This document shows positions 41,725-50,725 of a stretch of DNA of 64,000 nucleotides, one piece after another. How positions within the stretch are numbered: the stretch's first letter is position 1; each line of letters opens with the position of its first letter. The notes beneath the pieces are model-generated. The model saw nothing but the letters and a program-made list of their open reading frames with translations. It searched no databases and was not told where the DNA came from. Position numbers and translations under genes: made by a program. The stretch spans positions 2,874,001 to 2,938,000 of the forward strand of contig NZ_CP092099.1 in assembly GCF_022259695.1 (NCBI RefSeq), given 5' to 3'. The stretch is from Flaviramulus sp. BrNp1-15 (GTDB taxonomy: Bacteria; Bacteroidota; Bacteroidia; Flavobacteriales; Flavobacteriaceae).

Positions 41725-42549
41725 ATGACTATTAATTGCAAAGGGCAACTCATAGATTTATCATCACCAAAAGTGATGGGAATTTTAAATATTACACCAG
41801 ATTCTTTTTTCGATGGCGGACAACATAAAAATGAAAAAGATATTCTTAATCATGTAGAAAAAATGCTAAACGAAGGCGCTACATTTATTGATGTTGGCGC
41901 ATACAGTTCACGACCAAACGCCGATGATGTTAACGAAGAAGAAGAATTAAAACGTATACTACCCATTGTAAATTTAACTTTGAATAAATTTCCAGAAGTT
42001 CTACTTTCTATAGATACGTTTAGAAGCAACGTTGCAAAACAGTGTGTTGAGGCAGGAGCAGCTTTAATTAACGATATTTCTGCTGGTAAATTAGATGTTA
42101 ATATGCTGCAAACTATTGCTGATTTGCATGTACCTTATATTATGATGCATATGCGAGGTAACCCAAAAACGATGCAACAACAAACAGATTATGATGATTT
42201 AATAAAAGATATTTTATTCTATTTTTCTGAACGCATTGCTACAGCAAAAGCTTTGGGAATTATTGATATTATCGTTGATCCGGGATTTGGTTTTGCTAAA
42301 ACCTTAGAACAGAATTTTGAACTATTAAACAAACTAGAATTATTTAATATAATTGAAAAACCATTACTTGTTGGGGTTTCTAGAAAATCTATGATTTATA
42401 AAACTTTAAAAACCACAGAAAAAGAAGCTTTAAACGGAACCTCTGTTTTAAATACCATTGCATTACAAAAAGGTGCTGGTATTTTACGTGTTCATGATGT
42501 TAAAGAAGCTATGGAATGTATTAATTTAGTAGAATCTTTAAAAGCTTAA
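41725..42549 (+). CDS. folP: Dihydropteroate synthase
   Basis: The 274-residue folate-pathway enzyme joins p-aminobenzoate to the pterin. The motifs are GILNITPDSFFDGG, DVGAYSSRP, INDISAG, MHMRGNPKTM, DPGFGFAKT and GVSRKS. It diverges from the DUF1599 operon and starts a plus-strand operon with cdaA. Confidence 0.96.
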   Translation: MTINCKGQLIDLSSPKVMGILNITPDSFFDGGQHKNEKDILNHVEKMLNEGATFIDVGAYSSRPNADDVNEEEELKRILPIVNLTLNKFPEVLLSIDTFRSNVAKQCVEAGAALINDISAGKLDVNMLQTIADLHVPYIMMHMRGNPKTMQQQTDYDDLIKDILFYFSERIATAKALGIIDIIVDPGFGFAKTLEQNFELLNKLELFNIIEKPLLVGVSRKSMIYKTLKTTEKEALNGTSVLNTIALQKGAGILRVHDVKEAMECINLVESLKA

Positions 42550-42550
42550 A

Positions 42551-43234
42551 ATGAGATATATTTTATTATTTGTATTAGTATTCTGCTTTTCATGTAACAA
42601 TGAAAAAGTCATTAAATTACCCGAAACAAACCATTCTGAAATTACTGAAATAAACGATATTTCTGCGGCTTATTTGTTTTATGATGAAACTCAAAAAGAC
42701 AGTGTAGAACTCAACAGAAAAAACCTGATTAGCACAACAAATTGGCTAGTTAATGTTGATAAACGATTGACTTTAAAACAAGTTATTCCGCACATTAAAT
42801 TTTTGCAAGAGAAAAAGAAAAATGCTGGACATAAAAATGAAAATGCTAAAAACTATTTTACTTGTCATGACACCAGTAAAAATACTTTAGGGTTTATTGA
42901 GTTTACGGATGTGGTTTATCATGAGGAAGAATCATTTAAATACTTTTCAAAAATTTCACAATTAGATTCTATTAAAACTATTTATTTGAATTCACATTCT
43001 TCAAAGAGAATTGATTTAATTATTACTTCAAATGATAAAGATTTTAAATCTTCAAATATTATAAATTTAAAAAATGATATCATTAATGTGCTTGAAGTTT
43101 ATGAAGAACCTATTAAAATAATCTTAGATTTCAAACAAGACATTTCTTTTCAAGACTATATTTTTATAAAATCAATTTTATCTGATGTGAATATTGAAAA
43201 TACAACCATATCAAATAACGAATTCATTTATTAA
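42551..43234 (+). CDS. Hypothetical lipoprotein
   Basis: The 227-residue protein has a lipobox (CFSCNNE, Cys about 15) and starts one base after the folP stop. The rest is a charged soluble region without a recognised domain. It probably belongs to the folP-cdaA operon. Confidence 0.75.
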   Translation: MRYILLFVLVFCFSCNNEKVIKLPETNHSEITEINDISAAYLFYDETQKDSVELNRKNLISTTNWLVNVDKRLTLKQVIPHIKFLQEKKKNAGHKNENAKNYFTCHDTSKNTLGFIEFTDVVYHEEESFKYFSKISQLDSIKTIYLNSHSSKRIDLIITSNDKDFKSSNIINLKNDIINVLEVYEEPIKIILDFKQDISFQDYIFIKSILSDVNIENTTISNNEFIY

Positions 43235-43269
43235 CCTTATTTTGTTAAATTTACCAAAACCACTAACCT

Positions 43270-44055
43270 TTGGAAATCTTTAAAGACCTTTTAAAATTCT
43301 CAGTAGTAGACATTATAGATGTTATACTTGTAGCGCTACTACTCTACTATCTTTATAAACTGGTTAAAGGTACTGTTGCAATAAATATTTTTTTAGGCAT
43401 CATTATTATTTATGGTGCGTGGCGACTTACAGATTTCTTAAACATGGAACTGCTTACAGGTATTTTTGGCGGTTTTATGAAAGTAGGTATTATCGCTTTA
43501 ATTGTGGTTTTCCAACCAGAAATAAGGAAGTTTCTGCTTATGGTTGGGTCTACAAATTTTAATAGACGTCGAAAATTTTTAAAACAATTTAGCTTTCTAA
43601 AAACAGAAACTACTAGTGAAACAGATGTTGATGCCATTATTTCTGCATGTAATAAAATGAGCATGTCTAAAACAGGTGCTTTAATTGTTTTTGAGCGCAA
43701 TAATAATTTAGATTTTCTATCATCATCTGGTGATGAAATGAATATAAAAGTAACCCAACCTATAATAGAAAGTATCTTTTTTAAAAATAGTCCGTTACAC
43801 GATGGTGCTATAATAGTTAATAACAACATTGTAAAAGCAACACGTGTAATTCTTCCCGTTAATAACGAAAAAACTATTCCACAACGTTTTGGTTTACGTC
43901 ATAGAGCAGCTATTGGTGTTACCGAAAAAACTGATGCTTTAGCTTTAGTTGTAAGTGAGGAAACAGGGCATATTTCTTATTTTAAAGATGGAGAATTTGT
44001 AGTTTTTGAAGACACAAATGAGCTTAATTCAATCATTAAAGAAGATTTAACTTAA
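43270..44055 (+). CDS. cdaA: Diadenylate cyclase (CdaA type)
   Basis: The 261-residue membrane enzyme makes c-di-AMP. It starts at TTG 43270, has three N-terminal helices and the DAC domain with the DGA motif (SPLHDGAIIV) and RHRAAIGVTE. The folP-cdaA order is common in Bacteroidota. Confidence 0.93.
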   Translation: MEIFKDLLKFSVVDIIDVILVALLLYYLYKLVKGTVAINIFLGIIIIYGAWRLTDFLNMELLTGIFGGFMKVGIIALIVVFQPEIRKFLLMVGSTNFNRRRKFLKQFSFLKTETTSETDVDAIISACNKMSMSKTGALIVFERNNNLDFLSSSGDEMNIKVTQPIIESIFFKNSPLHDGAIIVNNNIVKATRVILPVNNEKTIPQRFGLRHRAAIGVTEKTDALALVVSEETGHISYFKDGEFVVFEDTNELNSIIKEDLT

Positions 44056-44819
44056 TGGATTGTAAAAATTGTAATACCGCCTTAACCCCAGAATGTGATT
44101 TCTGTTATTCCTGTGGTGCCAAAGTGATTAGAAAAAGGTTAACTATTAGAAATTTGTTTGAGCATGTTAGCGAAACTTTTTTTAATTACGATAATAAACT
44201 TCTAAGAACATTTATAAATTTATTTACAAAACCAGAAGACGTAATTGGTAGCTACATAAATGGTGTTAGAAAAAAATACGTAAATCCTGTTAGTTATTTT
44301 GCTTTAGCAATAACATTTGCTGGACTTCAACTATATATTTTAAATAAGTTTTTTCCAGGTGTAATGAATATGGGAGCTTTAGAACGAGAAGAAACAAAAG
44401 AATTTAATAAAAATTTGTATGATTTTTTACAAGAGTATCAAACACTTGTAATGATGTTTTATATTCCCCTCTATGCTTTAATAAGTAAAATTGTTTTTCT
44501 TAATCATAAACAATTTAATTATACTGAACATCTAGTTATATTTTTATATGCACAAGCTCAAGTAACAATTTTTGGTTTCTTTTTTATTTTGTTGCTTTTA
44601 CTAGTAAAAGTTCCTTTCGTTGCCATAAGTCTTGTATATACATTTTTAATGTTTTTGTATATGGCTTTTGTTCTAAAACGAATGCATAATTTAACATTTC
44701 TAGAAATCACTTTAAAAGTGCTTATTTTTGTATTAATCTTTTTTGTTTTATTTGTTATTCCAATAGTTGCTTATGGTATTTATACTGGAATTAAACAAGC
44801 TTCAATGGGTGGTGGATAA
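44055..44819 (+). CDS. DUF3667-type membrane protein with zinc ribbon
   Basis: The 254-residue protein begins with a zinc ribbon (CKNC and CYSCG, residues 3-20) and has about five membrane helices. The segment NYDNKLLRTFINLFTKPE, in parts, matches the DUF3667 family. It overlaps the cdaA stop by one base. Confidence 0.85.
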   Translation: MDCKNCNTALTPECDFCYSCGAKVIRKRLTIRNLFEHVSETFFNYDNKLLRTFINLFTKPEDVIGSYINGVRKKYVNPVSYFALAITFAGLQLYILNKFFPGVMNMGALEREETKEFNKNLYDFLQEYQTLVMMFYIPLYALISKIVFLNHKQFNYTEHLVIFLYAQAQVTIFGFFFILLLLLVKVPFVAISLVYTFLMFLYMAFVLKRMHNLTFLEITLKVLIFVLIFFVLFVIPIVAYGIYTGIKQASMGGG

Positions 44820-44822
44820 TAA

Positions 44823-46592
44823 TTAAACAACCTCCTCTTGTAAAAACTGAACTTCGTATAAGTTTTTGTAGTAACCGTTTTCTTTTTTGAGTAGTTCTTT
44901 ATGAGTGCCTTGTTCTACAATTTGTCCAGCATCCATAACAATAATTTTATCGGCTTTTTTAACTGTAGCTAATCGGTGAGCAATAACTATTGACGTTCTT
45001 CCTTTAGTTATTTTATCGGTAGCATTTTGTATAAGTTGCTCTGAATAGGAATCTACAGATGATGTCGCTTCATCTAAAACTAATATACTTGGGTTAGTTA
45101 CATAAGCTCTTAAAAAGGAAATAAGCTGTCGCTGGCCAGATGATAGCATAACACCGCGCTCTTTTACATTATAATGATAACCATTAGGCAAACTCATTAT
45201 AAAATCATGTATCCCAATATCTTTAGCAGCTTGTTGTACCTGCTCTTCAGTAATTTCTGGATGATTAAGCGTTATGTTACTTAAAATAGTATCGGCAAAT
45301 AAAAACACATCTTGTAATACAATCGCTATTTGAGTTCGTAACGATGCTAACGTCACATCTTTTATGTCAATACCATCAACTGAAATAACACCATCTTTAA
45401 TTTCGTAAAAACGATTTAACAAATTAATAATAGTAGATTTTCCTGCTCCAGTTGCTCCAACAATAGCAACGGTTTCACCAACATTTACATCAAAAGAAAT
45501 GCCTTTTAAAACTTCTTCATCATCAACATAACTAAAGCGAACATTATCAAACTTAATTTGTCCTTTAAAAGAATCTGCAACATGCGTTCCGGTATCATCA
45601 ATTTGTGATGTGGTATCTAAAACTTTAAAAACTCTGGTAGCTGCCACCATACCCATTTGTAAGGTATTAAATTTATCGGCTATTTGACGTAATGGTCTAA
45701 ATAGCATAGGAATAAACATAACAAATGCAACTAAATCACCTTGAGACACTGAAGTTCCTTCTAACGCTAAATTTAATCCACCATACCAAGCTACTAAACC
45801 AATACTTACCGATGATACTAAATCTGCTATTGGAAAGAAAATAGAGTTATACCAAACCGTTTTAAGCCATCCTTTTTTGTGGCGTTCATTAATGGCTTTA
45901 AAGTTTTTATATTCAAGATCTTCACGCGTAAACAATTGCAATATTTTCATACCTGTTAACCGCTCTTGCACAAAGGAATTTAAATTAGAAACCTCATTTC
46001 TCACTTCCTCAAAAGCCTTTTTCATATACTTTTGAAACAAGCGCGTAGCATATAATAACAGCGGAAGCATAACTAAAACAATAAGACTTAATTTAACATT
46101 AATGTAAACCATAACGCTAAAAACCACAGCCATAGTAAGCAAATCTCTAAAAATGGTAAACAAGCCTTCGCCAAAAATATCAGCAATACGTTCCATATCG
46201 GTTACCGCACGTGTTATTAAAACCCCGACTGAAGAATTATCATAATACTTCATTTTAAATCGCAGAAGGTGATTAAACAACTTAACACGAACATCCATAA
46301 CAATGTTTTGCCCCAACCAAGAAGAATAATAAATAAAAAGTAGTTGAAATACCGTTTGCAAAATTAAAACGGCAAGCATAATAATAATATAAAACAAAAA
46401 GCCTTTTTCTTCCTTATTAGCAATACTATCATCTATTGCATCTTTAGTAATATATGGTGTTGCAGAGCTAAATACAGCCAATAAAATTACTAATACTATA
46501 AGCGAAAAAAACACGCTTTTATAAGGCTTTATATGTTGAAAAAGCCTTATAAAAAGTTTAAAGTCAAATATATTTTCTTTTGTTTTACTCAT
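44823..46592 (-). CDS. ABC exporter (fused permease and ATPase, MsbA/MdlB-like)
   Basis: The 589-residue protein has six membrane helices in an ABC type 1 fold (1-320) and an ATPase domain with Walker A GATGAGKST, Q-loop VLQDVFLF, signature LSSGQRQL and Walker B ILVLDEATSSVD. It ends two bases from the truA gene upstream. The substrate is not predictable; lipid or drug export is usual. Confidence 0.93.
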   Translation of the reverse strand: MSKTKENIFDFKLFIRLFQHIKPYKSVFFSLIVLVILLAVFSSATPYITKDAIDDSIANKEEKGFLFYIIIMLAVLILQTVFQLLFIYYSSWLGQNIVMDVRVKLFNHLLRFKMKYYDNSSVGVLITRAVTDMERIADIFGEGLFTIFRDLLTMAVVFSVMVYINVKLSLIVLVMLPLLLYATRLFQKYMKKAFEEVRNEVSNLNSFVQERLTGMKILQLFTREDLEYKNFKAINERHKKGWLKTVWYNSIFFPIADLVSSVSIGLVAWYGGLNLALEGTSVSQGDLVAFVMFIPMLFRPLRQIADKFNTLQMGMVAATRVFKVLDTTSQIDDTGTHVADSFKGQIKFDNVRFSYVDDEEVLKGISFDVNVGETVAIVGATGAGKSTIINLLNRFYEIKDGVISVDGIDIKDVTLASLRTQIAIVLQDVFLFADTILSNITLNHPEITEEQVQQAAKDIGIHDFIMSLPNGYHYNVKERGVMLSSGQRQLISFLRAYVTNPSILVLDEATSSVDSYSEQLIQNATDKITKGRTSIVIAHRLATVKKADKIIVMDAGQIVEQGTHKELLKKENGYYKNLYEVQFLQEEVV

Positions 46593-47366
46593 CTATATTT
46601 TTATATCTTCTGGATATTCAATATGTGTTAAATATAAGCCATGTGCTGGAACCGAAAAACCTGCTTCACTCCTATTTTTAGATTGAATTATGGTATGTAA
46701 ATCTTCAATACTAAGTTTACCTATTCCAATATTAATCATTGTGCCCACAATAGCTCTAACCATGTTTCTTAAAAACCGATTTGCTTTTATAACAAAATGA
46801 AGCTCATCATTAACAAAAAACCATTCAGCATTCATAATATCACAATTATACGTTTTTACATCGGTGTTACTTTTTGAAAAACATTGAAAATCTTTATAAC
46901 CAAATAATATTTTGGAAGCTTCATTCATTTTATCTACATCTAAAGACTGCTTTACATAGTAAGTATTTTCAAATGAAAAAACATTCTTTTTTAAAGTTAC
47001 TCTATACAAATAGGTTCTACTTAAAGCATCGAAACGAGTGTGTGCTTCGGCTTTCACTTTAAAAACATCATGAATAGCAATATCCTTTGGTAGAAATGAA
47101 TTCAGTTTATAAATTATTTTTTTTTCATCAAAAACTACATCAGTATCAAAATGAGCAAACATCTGTTTTGCATGTACACCCGCATCAGTACGTCCAGCTC
47201 CCATTATGTTAATTTCTTCTGCTAATAAGGTTGACAGAGCCTTTTCTATAACCTCTTGAACAGATATGGCGTTAGGTTGATTTTGCCAACCATGGTATGC
47301 GCTACCATTATAAGAAAGTTCTATAAAATACCTCAAGCTAATTTTATACTTTTGATGAAACAACAA
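46593..47366 (-). CDS. truA: tRNA pseudouridine synthase A
   Basis: The 257-residue enzyme modifies U38-40 in tRNA anticodon arms. The catalytic Asp lies in GAGRTDAGVHA. FDALSRTYLYRV, FLRNMVRAIVGT and GFSVPAHGLYL are further family motifs. The start may lie at a downstream codon near YFIELSYNG, since the first 13 residues are atypical. Confidence 0.93.
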   Translation of the reverse strand: MLFHQKYKISLRYFIELSYNGSAYHGWQNQPNAISVQEVIEKALSTLLAEEINIMGAGRTDAGVHAKQMFAHFDTDVVFDEKKIIYKLNSFLPKDIAIHDVFKVKAEAHTRFDALSRTYLYRVTLKKNVFSFENTYYVKQSLDVDKMNEASKILFGYKDFQCFSKSNTDVKTYNCDIMNAEWFFVNDELHFVIKANRFLRNMVRAIVGTMINIGIGKLSIEDLHTIIQSKNRSEAGFSVPAHGLYLTHIEYPEDIKI

Positions 47367-47465
47367 AGATAGATAGTTTTGTTAATCTTGCGAAGACTAG
47401 TATCTTAATTATATATTAAAAAAATTATGTTGAGAAGTTGGGCTTCCTCTATCGGGTCGCGCTTG

Positions 47466-47606
47466 AAGCCTGTCTTGAGCGAAGTCGAAAGGCTATATCT
47501 TTTTTAAACGTCATAGCGAGGACGAATAAGTCATTGCGAACATAGTGAAGCAATCTCTTTAATTTAAGCAGATTACTTCGTCGTGCCTCCTCGTAATGAC
47601 GGTATA
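47466..47606. repeat. REP-like palindromic repeats
   Basis: CGTCATAGCGAGGACGAA (47509-47526) and TTCGTCGTGCCTCCTCGTAATGACG (here only named by its ends, 47577-47601) are inverted copies around GTCATTGCGAACATAGTGAA. A further word TGTCTTGAGCGAAGTCGAAA lies at 47471-47490. Elements of this type are scattered between genes in Flavobacteria. Confidence 0.7.
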
Positions 47607-47760
47607 CTTGCGAAAGTTTAAAAAATGATGCCGCAGCAAATGCAACGCATTCATAATTTCATTAATTTAAAATATTAACCAATGAGTAATCCCTAACGCG
47701 GGTGTTTGCAGATTTTGTTTTTAAATTGATTGTTGTTTGTTTTTGGAATGGTTCGTTTAA

Positions 47761-47890
47761 CGTTTATGTATATGGAAAGTTGCGTGTTTGTATGCGAGGA
47801 TTTTCCGAAGGGAAATCAGACGTTATAAACACGCAACGACCTTTGATTAAGCATTAAACCGCAATTATTTTTATACGGTGTTGCCCACAG
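47761..47890 (-). repeat. Solitary attC-like site (reverse orientation)
   Basis: Read on the minus strand, it has the left box CTGTGGGCAAC, the GTATAAAAATAATTGCGG stem start and the CCTTCGGAAAATCC apex, and it ends ATAAACG|TTAAAC. It is 130 bp long and closely resembles array site 4. Here the right box is a perfect GTTRRRY consensus. Confidence 0.88.
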
Positions 47891-48664
47891 TTAATTTTCT
47901 CCACTTTTTATAAATTCTATGAATTCAGTTCCAAATTCTGTTATACTCATCATTTCGAAAGGTCTAACACCAATTCGACCAATTCCCCAATCTATTACAA
48001 GCCCTTTGGAAAACAACCTCTGTTTATAATACACAAATCGTTGTTCGTCAATTCCGTAAAATTCGGCAGTCCTAAATTTATCGAGAGCCATATGTCTTTT
48101 TTCAATTTCCTTTATTTCGGCATCGAATTTATTTTTATCACTTCCACGTTGTGAGATATCTATTATTAGTCGTTCTTCTTTTAGTTTTTGTTCTAATTTC
48201 TGGCGTTGTTCTTTTAATTTATTCTTTTTTTCAAAATCCAGATTAAATTTGTCGTCAAAATATTGGTGGTGAAAAAGAACAATTAGCTCTTGTTCGGAAA
48301 GTGACGAAATTAAATCTAAATAAACATCAATCAATTCAGACTCTTCACTTGGTTTGTTCAATTCCTTTATTAAAATGTCCTTAAATCTCAATAATTTTGT
48401 TTGGGATTTTGTTTGTACCACACGTCTCAAAACCGCCTCGAATAAATCATTAAAATCCTCTGTTTTTATATTATCCAAATTAATTTCAGCATCTTCCGTG
48501 AAATTGTCAGCCAGAATCTGAACAAAGTTGTTCAATCTGTTCTGTTTAATTCGCCCATTATATTCAAAGAATAATTCGTCCAAAAGTGCTCCGCCAAATG
48601 GGACAACTCCAAAAATAGATTTGGCAGTAGTAGCAAATATTTCTTTTTTGTTAATCTTGGTCAT
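47891..48664 (-). CDS. Hypothetical protein of the solitary cassette
   Basis: The frame is open from 48700, but ATG 48664 lies just behind the TTGGCAACA cassette-start-like sequence and gives 257 residues. The protein has a short hydrophobic segment (ATTAKSIFGVVPFGGALLDELFF, in parts, 10-30) and a charged coiled coil at about 145-185 (KKNKLKEQRQKLEQKL). A winged-helix-like end follows. No family is recognised. It is transcribed towards its attC, as in the main array. Confidence 0.7.
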   Translation of the reverse strand: MTKINKKEIFATTAKSIFGVVPFGGALLDELFFEYNGRIKQNRLNNFVQILADNFTEDAEINLDNIKTEDFNDLFEAVLRRVVQTKSQTKLLRFKDILIKELNKPSEESELIDVYLDLISSLSEQELIVLFHHQYFDDKFNLDFEKKNKLKEQRQKLEQKLKEERLIIDISQRGSDKNKFDAEIKEIEKRHMALDKFRTAEFYGIDEQRFVYYKQRLFSKGLVIDWGIGRIGVRPFEMMSITEFGTEFIEFIKSGEN

Positions 48665-48676
48665 AATTGTTGCCAA

Positions 48677-48748
48677 TACAAAGATAAAGTTCCGTTTCAA
48701 TACTGAAACAAGTTCAGCACAAGTGAACTTTATCGGTTGTTAAACGAA
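48677..48748 (-). repeat. Split attC-like hairpin upstream of the solitary cassette
   Basis: GATAAAGTTC/GAACTTTATC and, inside it, GTTTCA/TGAAAC form a two-step hairpin. The outer box TTCGTTTAAC (minus strand) has its complement only on the far side of the inserted cassette. Confidence 0.5.
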
Positions 48749-48857
48749 GTTATCGTTTTTTTCTGACAAAGTCAACAAGAATTCTTCATCATACATTTAT
48801 AACAGATTAAAACAATTATCTATAACTTTACCATCATACATTACAGTTATATAATAC

Positions 48858-49364
48858 ATGACAAAAATATTGCTCCTCTCTGATACGCATAGTTTTATAG
48901 ACAACGACATTTTAAAGTATGTAAAACAAGCTGATGAAGTATGGCATGCAGGTGATATTGGCGATTTAAAAGTAACCGATGCTATTAAAGCTTTAAAACC
49001 ATTAAAAGGGGTTTACGGCAATATTGATGATGCAAAAGTTCGTTTAGAATTTCCCGAACATAATAGGTTTACCTGTGAAAACGTAGATGTTTGGATAACT
49101 CATATTGGTGGTTACCCTCCAAAATATAACATGCGTGTTATAGAAAGTATAAAACAAAACCCACCAAGGTTATTTATCTGTGGGCATTCTCATATTTTAA
49201 AAGTAATGCCCGATAAAAAGCTAAATCTTATACATATGAATCCTGGTGCTGTTGGAATACATGGTTTTCATAAAACACGTACTATGCTACGATTTACTAT
49301 TGATGGCAGTAAAATTGATAATTTAGAGGTTATTGAATTTCCGGTAAGGTATCCAAAAAAATAA
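48858..49364 (+). CDS. YfcE/MJ0936-family metallophosphoesterase
   Basis: The 168-residue phosphodiesterase has the metal-binding motifs SDTHSFID, HAGDIGD, VYGNIDD, ITHIGG and CGHSH. It probably hydrolyses cyclic nucleotides or other phosphodiesters; the substrate is not known. Confidence 0.93.
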   Translation: MTKILLLSDTHSFIDNDILKYVKQADEVWHAGDIGDLKVTDAIKALKPLKGVYGNIDDAKVRLEFPEHNRFTCENVDVWITHIGGYPPKYNMRVIESIKQNPPRLFICGHSHILKVMPDKKLNLIHMNPGAVGIHGFHKTRTMLRFTIDGSKIDNLEVIEFPVRYPKK

Positions 49365-49465
49365 CCGTTTATAGGCAGACCATTCTTTAGTTGTATCAAA
49401 TCAAAATATTCTCATAAACTTGTGTATTAACATCAAAAAACAAGAGTTATCTGCTTGATAAACTG

Positions 49466-49473
49466 TAATTTTG
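49466..49473 (+). promoter_or_regulatory. -7 promoter element (TAATTTTG)
   Basis: TAATTTTG matches the Bacteroidota TAnnTTTG box and lies 33 bp ahead of the FKBP gene start. Confidence 0.5.
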
Positions 49474-49506
49474 CAGCGATTATAAAAACAGTAAACATAA
49501 TTATTT

Positions 49507-49935
49507 ATGAGTCAAGTAAAAGAAAATGATACGGTAAAAGTACATTACACAGGAAAACTAAGTAACGGTCAAGTTTTTGATAGTTCGTTAGAAAGAGAGC
49601 CATTAGAGATAACATTAGGTCAAGGTGCTCTTATTCCTGGGTTTGAAAAAGGTATTATTGATATGAAATTAAACGAGAAAAAGACAATCAATATTCCTGT
49701 AGCAGAAGCTTATGGTAATGTACGACAAGAATTGTTTTATGAAGTAAAAAAAGAACAACTTCCTCAAGATATGGCTCCAGAAGTAGGTATGGGTCTAGCA
49801 TCAAGAGACGAAGAAGGTAGAGAAACTCAATTTCGCATTGCAGAAGTTAAGGAAGATCATATTATTGTTGATGCTAATCATCCATTAGCAGGACATGATT
49901 TAACTTTCGATTTAGAACTTGTTGAAATAAAATAA
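49507..49935 (+). CDS. FKBP-type peptidyl-prolyl isomerase (SlyD-like)
   Basis: The 142-residue protein has the FKBP core with an inserted flap: VKVHYTGKLSNGQVFDSS, LGQGALIPGFEKGI and AYGNV, then DANHPLAGHDLTFDLELVEI (in parts) as in SlyD. The His/Cys-rich metal tail of E. coli SlyD is missing. It acts in protein folding in the cytoplasm. Confidence 0.93.
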   Translation: MSQVKENDTVKVHYTGKLSNGQVFDSSLEREPLEITLGQGALIPGFEKGIIDMKLNEKKTINIPVAEAYGNVRQELFYEVKKEQLPQDMAPEVGMGLASRDEEGRETQFRIAEVKEDHIIVDANHPLAGHDLTFDLELVEIK

Positions 49936-49953
49936 AAAAGAGCCCTTCCTAAA

Positions 49954-50051
49954 TCCTTCCCAAATGGGAAGGACCACCTCACTCTAATGTGGAGTACTGC
50001 TAAAATAATTACGCATTTATAGAGGTATGATTGTTTCCCTCCTTTGGAGGG
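49954..50051. repeat. Pair of short palindromic repeats
   Basis: TCCTTCCCAAATGGGAAGGA (49954-49973) and CCCTCCTTTGGAGGG (50037-50051) are perfect or near-perfect palindromes of the kind dispersed between flavobacterial genes. Confidence 0.65.
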
Positions 50052-50072
50052 ACTAAGGGAGGCCTTGATAAA

Positions 50073-50101
50073 AAAACCCAAAGCTTTCACTTTGGGTTTT
50101 T
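50073..50101. terminator. Bidirectional intrinsic terminator
   Basis: AAAACCCAAAG (50073-50083) pairs with CTTTGGGTTTT (50090-50100), with T/A runs on both sides, between convergent genes. Confidence 0.8.
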
Positions 50102-50130
50102 CTCGCACTAATACTACTAAGATGTTAGGT

Positions 50131-50541
50131 TTAACGTAATCTATCTACAGATTTTACAAGATCTTCATCCTTCTTGATGGCCTTATTAGCTAACGCCAAT
50201 AACACGATAGAAACAATAGGGAGAAGCATCCCAATACCTTTCTCAGAAACCGCCGTTTCTCCAGATACATTTAGAGATTGATACACGAAAAATCCTAGTA
50301 AAATAAAGTTTAATATGATGTTAAGTCGCCCCAAAACAAATTGAAGCTTCCTGTTTTTATACATAAAAATAGATATTAAAGATAATACGGCAGAACCTAA
50401 GAATAAACCTAAATACAATATATCATCTTTAGCAAACACACTAACTTCTGCATCTGTTGTCCATAAATGAAATACAAATATAAGTCCTGCTGAAACACCA
50501 GCAGCACATAAAAGATAGATAGTTTGAATACGTTGTAACAT
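50131..50541 (-). CDS. DUF4293-type membrane protein
   Basis: The 136-residue protein begins MLQRIQTIYLL and has four membrane helices. Both are typical for the Bacteroidota DUF4293 family, whose gene usually lies next to rho as here. Its function is not known. Confidence 0.9.
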   Translation of the reverse strand: MLQRIQTIYLLCAAGVSAGLIFVFHLWTTDAEVSVFAKDDILYLGLFLGSAVLSLISIFMYKNRKLQFVLGRLNIILNFILLGFFVYQSLNVSGETAVSEKGIGMLLPIVSIVLLALANKAIKKDEDLVKSVDRLR

Positions 50542-50725
50542 ATAAATTTTAAAAACTAGACCGCAAAAATAATAGAATTAATGCTAAAAATTAAAATAAA
50601 GTTGTATAATTGCAGTATAAATTCTCAACGATCGCAAAAACAAGCGGTTAATCTTCAGAATAAATATCATTTTTCTCAGAATAACACAAGTTTGTATTCA
50701 AAATAAAATATTCAATTAAACATAA

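Larger units (their letters stand above)
47752..48748 (-). mobile_element. Solitary gene cassette outside the main array
   Basis: On the minus strand a single gene is followed by an attC-like site of the same type as in the array. The whole is flanked by a 10-bp inverted repeat, TTCGTTTAAC (47752-47761) and GTTAAACGAA (48739-48748). A second hairpin, GATAAAGTTC / GAACTTTATC (48683-48692, 48725-48734), lies upstream of the gene. The best reading is one cassette inserted into an attC-like hairpin, which separated the two matching boxes. Confidence 0.7.

Noticed and set aside
43410..43829. 139-codon frame antisense to cdaA, and a similar 139-codon frame antisense to rho (51763-52182)
   Set aside because: Both lie entirely inside strongly conserved genes and show no family likeness or start signal.
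47680..47720. A further cassette junction (CGCG|TTAGGG on the minus strand) beyond the solitary cassette
   Set aside because: No attC stem or matching left box is visible around it, so a single CG-TT word is not enough.
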